Below, one piece after another: positions 23,152 through 31,969 of a stretch of 43,402 bases of DNA. The position numbers and the translations under genes are program-made. Source of the DNA: Candidatus Poribacteria bacterium (GTDB lineage Bacteria; Poribacteria; WGA-4E; WGA-3G); NCBI GenBank assembly GCA_022821065.1, contig JAJEEK010000072.1:1-43402 (forward strand), written 5' to 3'. The notes beneath the pieces were generated by a model, which made no database searches, was not told the origin of the DNA, and was given only the letters and a program-made list of their open reading frames with translations. Positions within the stretch are counted from its first letter, which is position 1; each line of letters begins with the position of its first letter.

Positions 23152-24318
23152 TTACAGTGCTGCTAACTCTGGCAATTCTACCCATTTGCGGGTCTGCCAG
23201 GATTCCATGCCTTTATCAGCGAGCTGTACGCCTTTTGCGCCTGCGAGGAGCGTCCACGGGAAGGGTTCGTCGGCGACGACGTGTCGGAGGAATAATTCCC
23301 ATTGCGCTCTGAATGCGTTTTCATAAGCCTCTTGTTCTGGTACCTTGAGCCATCCATCAAAGAATTTGATGGGTTGTTCGATGTCAGGGTTCCAGACAGG
23401 GCGCGGTGTGCCGGAGAGCGGTTGAATCCAGCAATCTCTTAATCCAACAACAGCGGAACCGTTTAAGCCGTCCACCTGTATCGTTAGTAGATCGTCACGG
23501 CGGACTCTGACTGCCCAAGAGGAGTTGAAGTGTGCGATGATGCCGTTCTCGAGTTCAAATGTGGCATAAGCGGCGTCTTCGGCGGTACAGGCGTACGGTT
23601 TGCCCTCTTCGTCCCACCGTTGCGGGAGATGCGTGGCGGCGATACAGGAGACGCTTTTGACGGCACCGAAGAGGTTGTCGATGACGTATCGCCAGTGGCT
23701 GAACATATCGAGGATAATGCCGCCGCCATCTTCGGTACGGTAGTTCCATGATGGACGTTGGGTGGGGATGGCGTCGCCTTGGAAGACCCAGTAGCCGAAT
23801 TCACCGCGGACGGCGATAATCTTTCCGAAGAAGTCGGCATCTATCAGACGTTTGAGTTTTTGGATGCCGGGGAGCCAGAGTTTATCCTGAACAACGCCGT
23901 TTTTGCGTCCTGCTTTTGCGGCTTTTTCGTAAAGGCGGTATGCGTCCTGGGTTGTTGTGGCGGTCGGTTTTTCACAATAGATGTGTTTTCCGGCGGCGAT
24001 TGCGGTTTCGACGGCATCAACGCGGCGTGAGGTAACTTGTGCGTCGAAATAGACGCTGTAAGCATCATCGGCGAGTGCAGTGTCGAGGTCTGTGGTCCAT
24101 TTCTGAACGCCGGTGGTTTCGGAGAGTTTCTCCAGTTTCGCAGGGTTCCGTCCGACGAGGTACGGGTCGGGCATGATAACTTCGCCGTTCCCGATAGGGA
24201 TGCCGCCTTCTTCTGCGATGGATAGGATTGAACGGATGAGGTGTTGGTTGGTTCCCATCCTGCCGGTAACACCGTTCATGATGATACCGACGCGATGTGT
24301 TTTTTCGGTCTTATTCAT
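23152..24318 (-). CDS. Gfo/Idh/MocA-family oxidoreductase
   Basis: A 388-residue NAD(P)-dependent oxidoreductase. The N-terminal Rossmann fold starts VGIIMNGVTGRMGTNQHLI, a glycine-rich loop more like GxTGxMG than the usual GxGxxG. The family EKP motif is present (HIYCEKPTATTTQDA), followed by the C-terminal sheet domain (GGGIILDMFSHWRYVIDNLFG). Such enzymes usually oxidise or isomerise sugars or inositols; the substrate here is not readable. The ATG at 24318 (MNKTEKTHRV) is chosen because it directly precedes the Rossmann strand and follows AGAGGA; the frame is open further upstream through the neighbouring cupin gene. It starts 25 bases after the cupin gene ends and is probably co-transcribed with it. 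Confidence 0.9.
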   Translation of the reverse strand: MNKTEKTHRVGIIMNGVTGRMGTNQHLIRSILSIAEEGGIPIGNGEVIMPDPYLVGRNPAKLEKLSETTGVQKWTTDLDTALADDAYSVYFDAQVTSRRVDAVETAIAAGKHIYCEKPTATTTQDAYRLYEKAAKAGRKNGVVQDKLWLPGIQKLKRLIDADFFGKIIAVRGEFGYWVFQGDAIPTQRPSWNYRTEDGGGIILDMFSHWRYVIDNLFGAVKSVSCIAATHLPQRWDEEGKPYACTAEDAAYATFELENGIIAHFNSSWAVRVRRDDLLTIQVDGLNGSAVVGLRDCWIQPLSGTPRPVWNPDIEQPIKFFDGWLKVPEQEAYENAFRAQWELFLRHVVADEPFPWTLLAGAKGVQLADKGMESWQTRKWVELPELAAL

Positions 24319-24343
24319 GGATAATCCTCTTGTCAGTGGATGT

Positions 24344-24790
24344 CTACTGCGCGGGTTCAGTGCATTGAGGGGCTGCGCCTTCTGGGAGTGGTGGTGCTTC
24401 GACACCGGCTTTCGGGAGTGTGCCAGCGAGTTCTTGTTTCCAGTGCGCGACATCGCCTGCGGGTCCGTAGCAGTAGACCATCTGCATCGGTGTGTCCCCT
24501 GTGTTCGTCAACTGATGGAAGACCCAAGACGGGATAAAGACGGTCTGACCGGCGGAGAGGGTTTGACGTTCTTCACCGAGACACATCTCGCCTTCACCTT
24601 CAACGATGAAGTAGATCTCTTCCTGTTCGTGGTTATGCCACGGCACTTGTCCGCCGTTGGGTTCTAAGACGACGAATCCCATGCAGAATTCATTTATCTG
24701 GATCGGGGATGCGCCGCCGACAAGGTTTTTGGTGCGTCTACGGGCAGGATAGGTGCGCCCTTCAATTTCGTTTACATCTGCGATTAGCAT
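24344..24790 (-). CDS. Cupin-domain protein
   Basis: A 148-residue single-domain cupin. Motif 1 is VPWHNHEQEEIYFIVEGEGEM, with the HxH...E metal ligands. Motif 2 is AGQTVFIPSWVFHQLTN, with the third His. These are metal-binding beta-barrel proteins, often sugar epimerases, dioxygenases or binding proteins. The ATG at 24790 follows AAAGGA; 15 further codons upstream are open but lack a ribosome site. It forms a two-gene operon with the oxidoreductase, so a shared small-molecule, perhaps sugar, pathway is likely but not demonstrated. Confidence 0.88.
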   Translation of the reverse strand: MLIADVNEIEGRTYPARRRTKNLVGGASPIQINEFCMGFVVLEPNGGQVPWHNHEQEEIYFIVEGEGEMCLGEERQTLSAGQTVFIPSWVFHQLTNTGDTPMQMVYCYGPAGDVAHWKQELAGTLPKAGVEAPPLPEGAAPQCTEPAQ

Positions 24791-24842
24791 ATATGTTGTC
24801 CTTTCCAAGGTTTTCGTCCGGTCATCGATTGCCAAGAAAGAA

Positions 24843-24916
24843 AATCGCGAGCGGAGCTCGCTCCTACAGTGTTTTGTTGTTTTGAGTATCGCGAGCGGAG
24901 ATCGTCCCTATGGAGG
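24843..24916. repeat. CGCGAGCGGAG...CTCGCTCCTAC repeat
   Basis: Two neighbouring copies of a short motif (ATCGCGAGCGGAGCTCGCTCCTAC and a diverged partner) form small hairpins. The same motif is seen at 181-205 and inside the family A element at the left edge. Confidence 0.5.
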
Positions 24917-24918
24917 AT

Positions 24919-25518
24919 CTACGCAAAAAGTTCGGCCACCTGACAGGAGAATCCTTCAATAACGTTCTCACCGGTGAGGGTATCATTTCGCGTGAGGAGT
25001 GTGATGTCTGTCTCTGAACGATAGACTGTTACCGTTTTGGAGCGGGGCACAAGCACCCATACGAGTTGTGTGCCTGCATCAAGATAAGCGAACACCTTTT
25101 CCTCAACTCGGTATAACACATCTGTTGGGGAAACGACTTCAACGGCGAGGTCCGGCGGGATTGGGAAAACTTTACTCAGATCAGCAGGAATGTGGTCTAT
25201 TGAGAGGAAAGCAATATCTGGTACTAACAAGCGTTCGCCGACTCTAAAACCTGTTTCTGACACATAGATATCCCCTAACCGATTTTCACGAACGTATGCG
25301 CCTAAAGGCAGAATAAGATTCACACTAATCCTACCATGTTCTCCTGATGTAGGTGGCATCGGCACTAATTCTCCTTTAGCGTATTCATATCCCTCTAAAT
25401 CGCTCTCAAGGAATTCCTCCAACGTCATCTTGATAGGTTTAAGCGGGAGTCCTTCTTGTGAAAGTAGGGCATCGGGACTTCCGTCGGCAGGTAGTGCGCC
25501 AAATTCTTGTGCGTTCAT
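24919..25518 (-). CDS. Uma2-family (DUF820) PD-(D/E)XK nuclease-fold protein
   Basis: A 199-residue protein with the family's order of motifs: MTLEEFLESDLEGYEYAKGELVPMPP, SGEHGRISVNL, VPDIAFLS, then LAVEVVSPTD...KVFAYLDAGTQLVWVLVPRSKTVTVYR. These hold the putative PD-(D/E)XK catalytic residues (PDIAF, EVVSP and the following Lys). Family members are predicted restriction-like endonucleases, often present in many copies in Cyanobacteria and related genomes; their role is unresolved. The start at 25518 is uncertain; MTLEEF at 25428 is an alternative. It lies beside a family A element and probably stands alone. Confidence 0.85.
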   Translation of the reverse strand: MNAQEFGALPADGSPDALLSQEGLPLKPIKMTLEEFLESDLEGYEYAKGELVPMPPTSGEHGRISVNLILPLGAYVRENRLGDIYVSETGFRVGERLLVPDIAFLSIDHIPADLSKVFPIPPDLAVEVVSPTDVLYRVEEKVFAYLDAGTQLVWVLVPRSKTVTVYRSETDITLLTRNDTLTGENVIEGFSCQVAELFA

Positions 25519-25569
25519 GTTTCACCCCGCGATGCATTTAGGAGAATCAAGTACTGTAGGCAGGGTTTC

Positions 25570-25704
25570 ATGAGGATTAAAAAATTAATTCGGTAATTTA
25601 TTGTGAAGTCCGGCCCCCCATATCCCCCCGCATGCGGGGGGATATGGGGGTCTACCGGGCCTGGGGGCGAATTAGAATTACCGATTTAAATAATTAACCT
25701 TCAT
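25570..25704. repeat. MITE-like element, family A, copy 2
   Basis: Terminal repeats (25570-25597 and 25677-25704) begin ATGAGG/ATGAAG and end CGGTAAT. Inverted similarity continues outward (AGGCAGGGTTT facing AAACCCCGCCT), giving about 40 bp. The interior is a 36-bp palindrome plus CTACCGGGCCTGGGG, the latter also at 23119-23133. Confidence 0.7.
25615..25650. repeat. 36-bp perfect palindrome
   Basis: CCCCCATATCCCCCCGCA is followed directly by its exact reverse complement, so the element has no loop. It would extrude as a cruciform or form a strong RNA hairpin on either strand. It sits between the ppdK 5' neighbour and the end of ppdK, inside a family A element. Confidence 0.8.
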
Positions 25705-25740
25705 CAAACCCCGCCTGCATTGGTTGTGCGTGGATCCAGA

Positions 25741-28374
25741 TTAATCTTCTGCTTCAATCACAGCCTGTGCTGCGGCGAGCCGTGCGATCGGGACACGGAA
25801 CGGGGAACACGAGACATAATTGAAGTCTAATCCGTAACAGAATTTCACGGAATTCGGTTCGCCACCGTGCTCACCACAGATTCCGACTTTCAGATCGGGA
25901 CGCACTGATCGACCTTTTTCAGAGCCGATCTGTAATAGACTGCCGACCCCTTCTTGGTCAAGGACCTGGAACGGATCGTATTCAAGGACACCGTTTCTCA
26001 CGTAATCGTCAAGGAATTTAGCGGCATCGTCTCGACTCATCCCGAACGTTGTCTGCGTGAGGTCGTTGGTGCCGTAAGAGAAGAATTCGGCTTCAGCAGC
26101 GATTTTGTCGGCGGTGAGTGCTGCACGGGGCAGCTCAATCATGGTTCCGACAAGGTATTCGACGCGTGTGCCAGTTTCCTTGAAAACCGTCTCAGCGGTG
26201 TCAACGACGACTGTGCGTTGCAGTGAGAATTCGTTGATATGTCCGACAAGCGGGATCATAATCTCTGGTAGCACGGTAATTCCGCGTTTGGCGACATCAA
26301 CGGCGGCTTCAAAGATCGCCCGCGCTTGCATCACGGTTATCTCTGGATAGACGATGCCGAGCCTGCAGCCGCGATGTCCGAGCATCGGATTGAATTCGTG
26401 CAGTTCTTCGACCCGTTCAGAGAGTTTTTGTGCTTCGACACCGAGCCGTTCTGAGAGTTCACGGATTTCGGCTTCGTTTTTCGGTAAGAACTCGTGAAGC
26501 GGTGGATCGAGGGTCCGGATTGTGACAGGATAGCCAGCCATCGCCTCAAAGATTCCGATAAAGTCTGTGCGTTGATGCGGTAGCAGTTTCGCCAGAGCTG
26601 CTTCGCGTTCTGCCGTCTCATCGGCGAGAATCATTTCTCTGACTGCATCGATACCTGTGCCGAAGAACATGTGCTCGGTTCGGCAGAGACCGATCCCTTC
26701 AGCCCCGAATTGCCGTGCGTTTTTGGCATCTTCGGGGGTATCAGCATTCGTGCGGACGTCTAACGATCGGACTTCGTCTGCCCATTCCATGAGCGTTCCG
26801 AATTGTCCGCTGAGTTCGGGTTGGATGAGTGCGACCTGTCCATTGAGGACATCACCTGTGGAACCGTTGAGCGTGATGAAATCACCTTCGGCGTAGCGTT
26901 TCCCTTCAGCATAAAATTCGAGAGCGTCCTCATTAATAAAGAGTGCGGAGCAGCCGGCGACACAGGATTTCCCCATCCCGCGTGCGACGACAGCGGCGTG
27001 ACTTGTCATCCCCCCGCGTGCCGTGAGGATACCCTCTGCGGCATCCATACCGCCGATGTCTTCCGGTGATGTCTCCGTACGGACGAGGATGGCTTTTTCA
27101 CCAGCGGCTGCGAGTTCTTCAGCGCGGAGGGCGGTAAAGACGACTTTACCGACAGCGGCACCTGGGGAAGCAGGCAATCCTTGGGCGATAACTTCAACGT
27201 CTGCATCTGGATCAACGCTTGGATGCAGTAGTTGGTCCAAGTCGTTTGCGGGTACGCGCGTCAAGGCAGTCTGCTTATCGATTAATCCTTCTTCAACCAT
27301 CTCAACAGCGATGCGGACGGCGGCCTGTCCGGTGCGTTTCCCGTTCCGCGTCTGGAGCATGTAGAGCGTTCCGTTTTGGATGGTGAATTCGACGTCTTGC
27401 ATATCGCGATAGTGCTTCTCAAGGTTTGAACCGATTTTGACCAAATCATCATAGACATCGGGCAAGATATTTCTCAATTCGATGACGGGAAGCGGGGTGC
27501 GGATGCCAGCGACCACGTCTTCTCCCTGGGCGTTGATGAGGAATTCGCCATAGAATTGGTTCGCGCCGGTTGACGGGTTCCGAGTGAAGGCGACTCCGGA
27601 TCCGGAGGTCCCGCCCATATTTCCAAAGACCATTGCTTGGACGTTGACAGCGGTGCGTCCCATTTCTTCGGAAATATCGTTGAGCCGACGATAGGTAATA
27701 GCGCGAGGGTTCCCGGAGGATTCAAAAACGGCATCGCGTGCCATGTCTAATTGTTGACGTGGGTTATCAGGGAAATCGTTTCCTGTATGCTGTTTGACGG
27801 CGTTTTTAAATTCGTTAACGAGTGCAGCTAAATCATCGGCTTCTAATTCGGTATCTAATTCAACACCTTTCGCCTTTTTCATTTCCTCAAGTAGGTGCTC
27901 AAACTCATCGTGATCGACATTGAGTACGACATTCCCGAACATCTGTACGAAGCGTCGGTATGAATCGTAAGCGAAACGTTCGTTTCCGGATTTGGCGATA
28001 AGTCCTTTGACGGCGTCATCATTCAATCCGAGGTTGAGGATCGTGTCCATCATACCGGGCATTGAGACAGCGGCACCGGAACGAACAGAGAGTAAGAGTG
28101 GATTTTCGGTATCGCCGAATTTCGCGCCGAGTGCGGCTTCTAATTTCCCTAAATTCTCGTCAATCTGTTCGTCAAGTCCATCGGGATATTGCTTATCGTT
28201 TTCGTAGTATAATTTACATACCTCAGTGGAGATAGTGAATCCTGGGGGGACGGGTACGCCGAGATTGCTCATCTCTGCGAGATTTGCCCCTTTTCCGCCG
28301 AGGAGCAAACGCATGGTGGCGTTCCCATCGCTTTCACCACCTCCAAAGAAGTAGACGTACTTCGGTTTTGGCAT
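25741..28374 (-). CDS. ppdK: Pyruvate, phosphate dikinase
   Basis: An 877-residue full-length enzyme that interconverts pyruvate + ATP + Pi and phosphoenolpyruvate + AMP + PPi in the cytosol. The N-terminal ATP-grasp part ([31 protein letters not shown]) is followed by the phosphohistidine domain with [16 protein letters not shown] (His459 carries the phosphate). The C-terminal PEP-binding barrel includes [21 protein letters not shown] and GICGEHGG with the catalytic Cys. The ATG at 28374 follows AGGAGG by 6 bases; a TTG one codon earlier is less likely. It lies downstream of pafA on the same strand, separated by a repeat array, so co-transcription is uncertain. Confidence 0.97.
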   Translation of the reverse strand: MPKPKYVYFFGGGESDGNATMRLLLGGKGANLAEMSNLGVPVPPGFTISTEVCKLYYENDKQYPDGLDEQIDENLGKLEAALGAKFGDTENPLLLSVRSGAAVSMPGMMDTILNLGLNDDAVKGLIAKSGNERFAYDSYRRFVQMFGNVVLNVDHDEFEHLLEEMKKAKGVELDTELEADDLAALVNEFKNAVKQHTGNDFPDNPRQQLDMARDAVFESSGNPRAITYRRLNDISEEMGRTAVNVQAMVFGNMGGTSGSGVAFTRNPSTGANQFYGEFLINAQGEDVVAGIRTPLPVIELRNILPDVYDDLVKIGSNLEKHYRDMQDVEFTIQNGTLYMLQTRNGKRTGQAAVRIAVEMVEEGLIDKQTALTRVPANDLDQLLHPSVDPDADVEVIAQGLPASPGAAVGKVVFTALRAEELAAAGEKAILVRTETSPEDIGGMDAAEGILTARGGMTSHAAVVARGMGKSCVAGCSALFINEDALEFYAEGKRYAEGDFITLNGSTGDVLNGQVALIQPELSGQFGTLMEWADEVRSLDVRTNADTPEDAKNARQFGAEGIGLCRTEHMFFGTGIDAVREMILADETAEREAALAKLLPHQRTDFIGIFEAMAGYPVTIRTLDPPLHEFLPKNEAEIRELSERLGVEAQKLSERVEELHEFNPMLGHRGCRLGIVYPEITVMQARAIFEAAVDVAKRGITVLPEIMIPLVGHINEFSLQRTVVVDTAETVFKETGTRVEYLVGTMIELPRAALTADKIAAEAEFFSYGTNDLTQTTFGMSRDDAAKFLDDYVRNGVLEYDPFQVLDQEGVGSLLQIGSEKGRSVRPDLKVGICGEHGGEPNSVKFCYGLDFNYVSCSPFRVPIARLAAAQAVIEAED

Positions 28375-28385
28375 CAAAAGCCTCC

Positions 28386-28535
28386 TGTTATTAGTTGTCG
28401 GCTGTCAGCTGTCAGCAAGATGGCTGTCGGCTGTCGGCAATCGGGCATCAGCAAAGAGGGGTTCGTTTAATCAAAAGTCTCTGGCTGACGGCTAACTGCT
28501 GACGGCTGTCGGCTAATGTGCTGACGGCTAACTGC
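28386..28535. repeat. CTGTCGGCTGTCAGC-type inverted array
   Basis: Many units of GGCTGTCGG/GCTGTCAGC on one side face CTGACGGCTAACTGC units on the other, between pafA and ppdK. It has no coding potential. Confidence 0.55.
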
Positions 28536-28538
28536 CAT

Positions 28539-29897
28539 TTAGATTGAATAAATCGTGCGACTTGCTTCGTCGAATTCTGGTTTAAATGGATCTGTTGAAA
28601 GGTAAAGGATCTGATACGGTTCATAGAGTTGGATATAACTCCAATTGACCCCGCATAAGATTTTTCCTTCGTTAACTTTCTTGATAAATTTGCCTCTAAA
28701 TTTTGCGCGTGTCCGTTCAGGTGGAAAATGTTCAGCGTGTTGAATCTGGGTATCTCTGACGATGCGTTCGACTTCCGCTCGTCTTTCAAGGGTATAGTAG
28801 AGGCTCTCCTTCTGTCGGACATTATGGTATTTTAAATCGAGGTGTTTAACCTGTGGTGAGTCCCAATCGTATCCGCGTTTTGCGAGGTATGTCTGTAGCC
28901 ATTTCCATTTGATGACCCAATCCAATTCACGTTCTAACTGCATCGGATCGGTTTCCAAACAGGTGAGTACGTATTCCCAGCGCGCCATAATTTGTGCTGT
29001 TGTTGTGTCGGATTCGGCTTGTTCGAGATAGCGTTTTGCGCATTCGAGGTACTGCCACTGTAAATCAACTGCTGAGAGGCGTTTCCCATTTTGGAGTTCA
29101 ATCTGATGTTTGCAGGTAATATCGTCAGAGATTTCGCGTATGGCTTTGACGGGGTTCCGGAGTGCGAACCGTTGTTGAATGAAGTTATCTTCAATCATGC
29201 GTAGTACGATTCCGGTGGTGCCGACCTTCAAGAAAGTCGAAAATTCGGACATATTAGAATCGCCGACGATGACGTGTAAACGTCTATATTTTTCTCTGTC
29301 TGCGTGGGGTTCATCGCGTGTGTTGATAATCCCGCGTGCGGTAGTTGTTCCGATAGAGATTTCTTCTCGGATATGCTCAGCTCGCTGTGAGATGGCATAA
29401 TAGCCGCGATGGCTGGGTTTAATTTTTCCTGCGCCTGCGAAGACCTGACGTGTAACAAAGAATGGAATGAGTTGCGATGCGAGTTGTCGGAAATCGACGT
29501 GGCGTTCCATCAGATAATTTTCGTGGCATCCATAAGTATTTCCGGGAGTATCCAAGTTGTTTTTGAAGATGGATATTTTTCCGTAGAACCCGTCATTTTT
29601 CATGTGTCGTTCTGCGTTGCTGGCGAGGCGTGTGATAATGCGTTCACCGGCTTTATCGTGTGCGACGAGTTCTGCGACATCATCACATTCGGGAGTTGCG
29701 TACTCTGGGTGGCATCCGATGTCTTGATAGAACCGTGCGCCGTTTTCGAGAAAGACATCGGGGTACATTCTCCCTGCGACGATTTCTCTGAAGAGGTACA
29801 TCACAACGTTCTGAACAGTGAGTGTTTTTCTTCGGGGTCCGTCTGGTGTCCAGATGATTCCGAACTCAGTTTCGAGTCCATAAATTCTACGCTTCAT
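28539..29897 (-). CDS. pafA: Pup-protein ligase PafA
   Basis: A 452-residue ligase that attaches Pup through its C-terminal glutamate to lysines of target proteins, using ATP. The start RRIYGLETEFGI holds the family ATP/metal-binding glutamates. GARFYQDIGCHPEYATPECD, NTRDEPHAD and LHVIVGDSNMSEFS are the shared Dop/PafA core, and the C-terminal PPERTRAKFRGKFI region matches PafA. It is shorter than Dop in this locus (452 against 503 residues) and lacks the Dop-type N-terminal insertion after the first strand. It comes last in the mpa-dop-pup-prcB-prcA-pafA series, as in Actinobacteria. The ATG at 29897 follows AAAGGGG. Confidence 0.95.
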   Translation of the reverse strand: MKRRIYGLETEFGIIWTPDGPRRKTLTVQNVVMYLFREIVAGRMYPDVFLENGARFYQDIGCHPEYATPECDDVAELVAHDKAGERIITRLASNAERHMKNDGFYGKISIFKNNLDTPGNTYGCHENYLMERHVDFRQLASQLIPFFVTRQVFAGAGKIKPSHRGYYAISQRAEHIREEISIGTTTARGIINTRDEPHADREKYRRLHVIVGDSNMSEFSTFLKVGTTGIVLRMIEDNFIQQRFALRNPVKAIREISDDITCKHQIELQNGKRLSAVDLQWQYLECAKRYLEQAESDTTTAQIMARWEYVLTCLETDPMQLERELDWVIKWKWLQTYLAKRGYDWDSPQVKHLDLKYHNVRQKESLYYTLERRAEVERIVRDTQIQHAEHFPPERTRAKFRGKFIKKVNEGKILCGVNWSYIQLYEPYQILYLSTDPFKPEFDEASRTIYSI

Positions 29898-29983
29898 AAG
29901 ATAGCCCCTTTGCCGGTGTTATTTCGGCAAAAAAACAGGCTTTTGACGACGGAAAAGCCGAGAGGTGTACCAGATTCAAAAGA

Positions 29984-30703
29984 TTAGGACAGAAGTGCGG
30001 TAACTTCGTCCGTAGCGAGTCGTCGAAATTTTCGTCGTTCAACTGTCTGCTCCAGGCATGCCACTTCTATTGTCTGTGGTGTTATTTGATATTCGTCTTC
30101 AGCCTCTGCTTCAACGGTCTGAAAGGTGTCTGTCACGAGTTGTAATGCTGCCGCCAGTTCTAACCCATCGGTGTAGCGTTGTTGCAGAATCTCTGTTATT
30201 GAGGTGGCCCGTCCGCCGATAACGGCATACTTTTCTTCTTCCGAATAGATACCGTCGAATGCGATGTGATATATCCGGTTGTTTCGTAATGTTGAGTCGT
30301 TGGGTGCGTCTGTTGTGCCCAATTCACAGACGAGGAGTTCTATCTCCAAGGGTTTAGCATCCCAGGCTTGTGCGACTGCGCCCATGTGCTGGGAATAGAG
30401 GTTTGTCAACCACTTCGCTGTGACATCTTCTCTGTAGTATCGGAATCCTTTAATTTCGGCTTCACGAATTCCGACGACCCGTAGTATCTCATATTCAGCG
30501 ATTCTCCCGGCGGCAGCGAATGCGATGCGGTCATAAATTTCGGAAAGTTTGAATGTCGTTTTGCGTGGATTCTCAGCCACCATCAGGAGCCCATCCTTGT
30601 ATTCTAAGACGACGACTTCCTTGGCTTGTGCGATGCCGCGTCGGACGAAATCTTCTTTATCTTGGCGGATCTGCTCTGGCGAAACGTAGTACGGTGTGGA
30701 CAT
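29984..30703 (-). CDS. prcA: Proteasome subunit alpha
   Basis: A 239-residue alpha subunit of the 20S core. It opens with YVSPEQIRQDKEDFVRRGIA, the alpha-type N-terminal helix that forms the gate, followed by VVVLEYKDGLLMVAENPRKTTFKLSEIYDRIAFAAAGRIAEYE, typical of actinobacterial PrcA. It lacks the catalytic threonine, as expected. The C-terminal region ends ATDEVTALLS. It is separated from prcB by a 124-base repeat array and from pafA by 86 bases. The ATG at 30703 has no strong ribosome site. Confidence 0.95.
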   Translation of the reverse strand: MSTPYYVSPEQIRQDKEDFVRRGIAQAKEVVVLEYKDGLLMVAENPRKTTFKLSEIYDRIAFAAAGRIAEYEILRVVGIREAEIKGFRYYREDVTAKWLTNLYSQHMGAVAQAWDAKPLEIELLVCELGTTDAPNDSTLRNNRIYHIAFDGIYSEEEKYAVIGGRATSITEILQQRYTDGLELAAALQLVTDTFQTVEAEAEDEYQITPQTIEVACLEQTVERRKFRRLATDEVTALLS

Positions 30704-30723
30704 ATCGGTTGTCAGTTTTTCAA

Positions 30724-30820
30724 GTTACCAGTTACCAGTTACCAGAAAAGAGAAAGACTTCATGAATCATATCCCCTCTTTAACTGGTTACTGGCCACTG
30801 GAAACTGATACGCTGGTAAC
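30724..30820. repeat. GTTACCAGTTACCAG-type inverted array between prcB and prcA
   Basis: Three CAGTTAC units (30724-30745) face CTGGTTACTGGCCACTGG and CTGGTAAC (30783-30820). On RNA this makes a long imperfect hairpin between two genes whose products are needed in equal amounts. Confidence 0.6.
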
Positions 30821-30827
30821 TATTCTC

Positions 30828-31622
30828 CTATAGCCGCGATATGAATTCGCGATAGAGTGCCTCAACGGTTGCCTCTGGTACTTCGGTTACACCGTCTTCA
30901 GTAACGGTGTAAAGTATTGGAAAAATTTTTCGGATAAGATCGGGTCCGCCCGTTGCGATATCCTCATCGGCGGCATCCCAGAGTGCTTCAACGACGATTT
31001 CTAAGGCATCTTGACGGTTGATTTGTGGGGTGTAGCGTTTTTTGAGTGTTGATCGTGCGTCCTTCCCGCCGGATCCGATTGCGTAGTAATCATCTTCCTC
31101 GTATCGCCCGCCGATGGCATCATATTTGAAGATTCTACCGCGTTGGCGTTTCATATCGTATCCAGCGAAGAGCGGCAAAACGATGAGCCCCTGCATAGCG
31201 AGTCCAAGGTTAGCGCGTACGAGGTGTGAAAGAAAGTTTGCCTGCCCTTCGAGGCTGAGACTCACGCCTTCCGTTTTTTCGTAGAATTCGACTTCAACTT
31301 GGAAAAGTTTCGCCATTTCGATACAGGGTCCGGCGGCACCGGCGACTGCGATTGCCGAGTGCCGATCGACGGGATAGACCTTCTGAATGCGTCGCTCGCC
31401 GACCTGATACCCCTCAGTTGCCTGCCGGTCCCCCGCCATAACGACCCCTGCATCGTAGACGACAGCAAGCACGGTTGTCCCTTCATAGGGGCGGAACGAC
31501 GATTCCGGGACATGCGGATTTGAGACAACATCAGACGCATTGAGCGTTGTGAGTAATTCGGGGTGTCGCCGCTTGAGAATATGAAAGAAGTCGGAGGTGC
31601 CGTAATCATCAAGGTCAAGCAC
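30828..31622 (-). CDS. prcB: Proteasome subunit beta
   Basis: A 264-residue precursor of the catalytic beta subunit. A 48-residue propeptide ends FRPYEG, and cleavage exposes Thr1 of TTVLAVVYDAGVVMAGDRQATEG. Counted from Thr1, Asp17 (GDRQAT) and Lys33 (RRIQKV) of the catalytic site are in place, and SGGKDA carries the usual serine region. The start is GTG, two bases after the pup stop; a GGAGG ribosome site lies inside the last codons of pup. It is part of the 20S core with PrcA, in the cytosol. Confidence 0.96.
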   Translation of the reverse strand: MLDLDDYGTSDFFHILKRRHPELLTTLNASDVVSNPHVPESSFRPYEGTTVLAVVYDAGVVMAGDRQATEGYQVGERRIQKVYPVDRHSAIAVAGAAGPCIEMAKLFQVEVEFYEKTEGVSLSLEGQANFLSHLVRANLGLAMQGLIVLPLFAGYDMKRQRGRIFKYDAIGGRYEEDDYYAIGSGGKDARSTLKKRYTPQINRQDALEIVVEALWDAADEDIATGGPDLIRKIFPILYTVTEDGVTEVPEATVEALYREFISRL

Positions 31623-31624
31623 TC

Positions 31625-31822
31625 CTACTGCCCTCCCCGTTGAATGTAGCTTTCGACGAATTCCTGTGAATCTTCTTCCAAAATTTCATCGATTTCGTCA
31701 AGGAGTGAATCTAAATCTTCGACGAACTCCTCATCCATTTCGCCATTTTCGACATCGGGTTGCATGTCTTCGGTTTCATCAATATGGCGTTTGAGGTGTT
31801 CCTGTTGTTTTTCTGTCGACAT
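31625..31822 (-). CDS. pup: Prokaryotic ubiquitin-like protein Pup
   Basis: A 65-residue, highly acidic, probably disordered protein ending SYIQRGGQ. The C-terminal Gly-Gly-Gln is the Pup hallmark. Gln must be deamidated to Glu by Dop before PafA can ligate it. The middle DEEFVEDLDSLLDEIDEILEED is the helix expected to bind the Mpa coiled coil. The ATG at 31822 follows AAGGAG at 7 bases, the strongest ribosome site of the locus. It lies between dop and prcB, as in Actinobacteria. Identification rests on the C-terminus, the composition and the neighbours, which all agree. Confidence 0.96.
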   Translation of the reverse strand: MSTEKQQEHLKRHIDETEDMQPDVENGEMDEEFVEDLDSLLDEIDEILEEDSQEFVESYIQRGGQ

Positions 31823-31969
31823 TTTTTTCTCCTTATTTTTTAATATTCCTTGCGGTTAATCGAGCCGGTTTCGAGAATAACGTTCCTCTCTTAAATCCGC
31901 CTTCCACTTCGTTTCAGGCTCCATCCTAAGTAAAAGTATCGGAGTCGAGTTGTGGGTCAAAACTGATAA

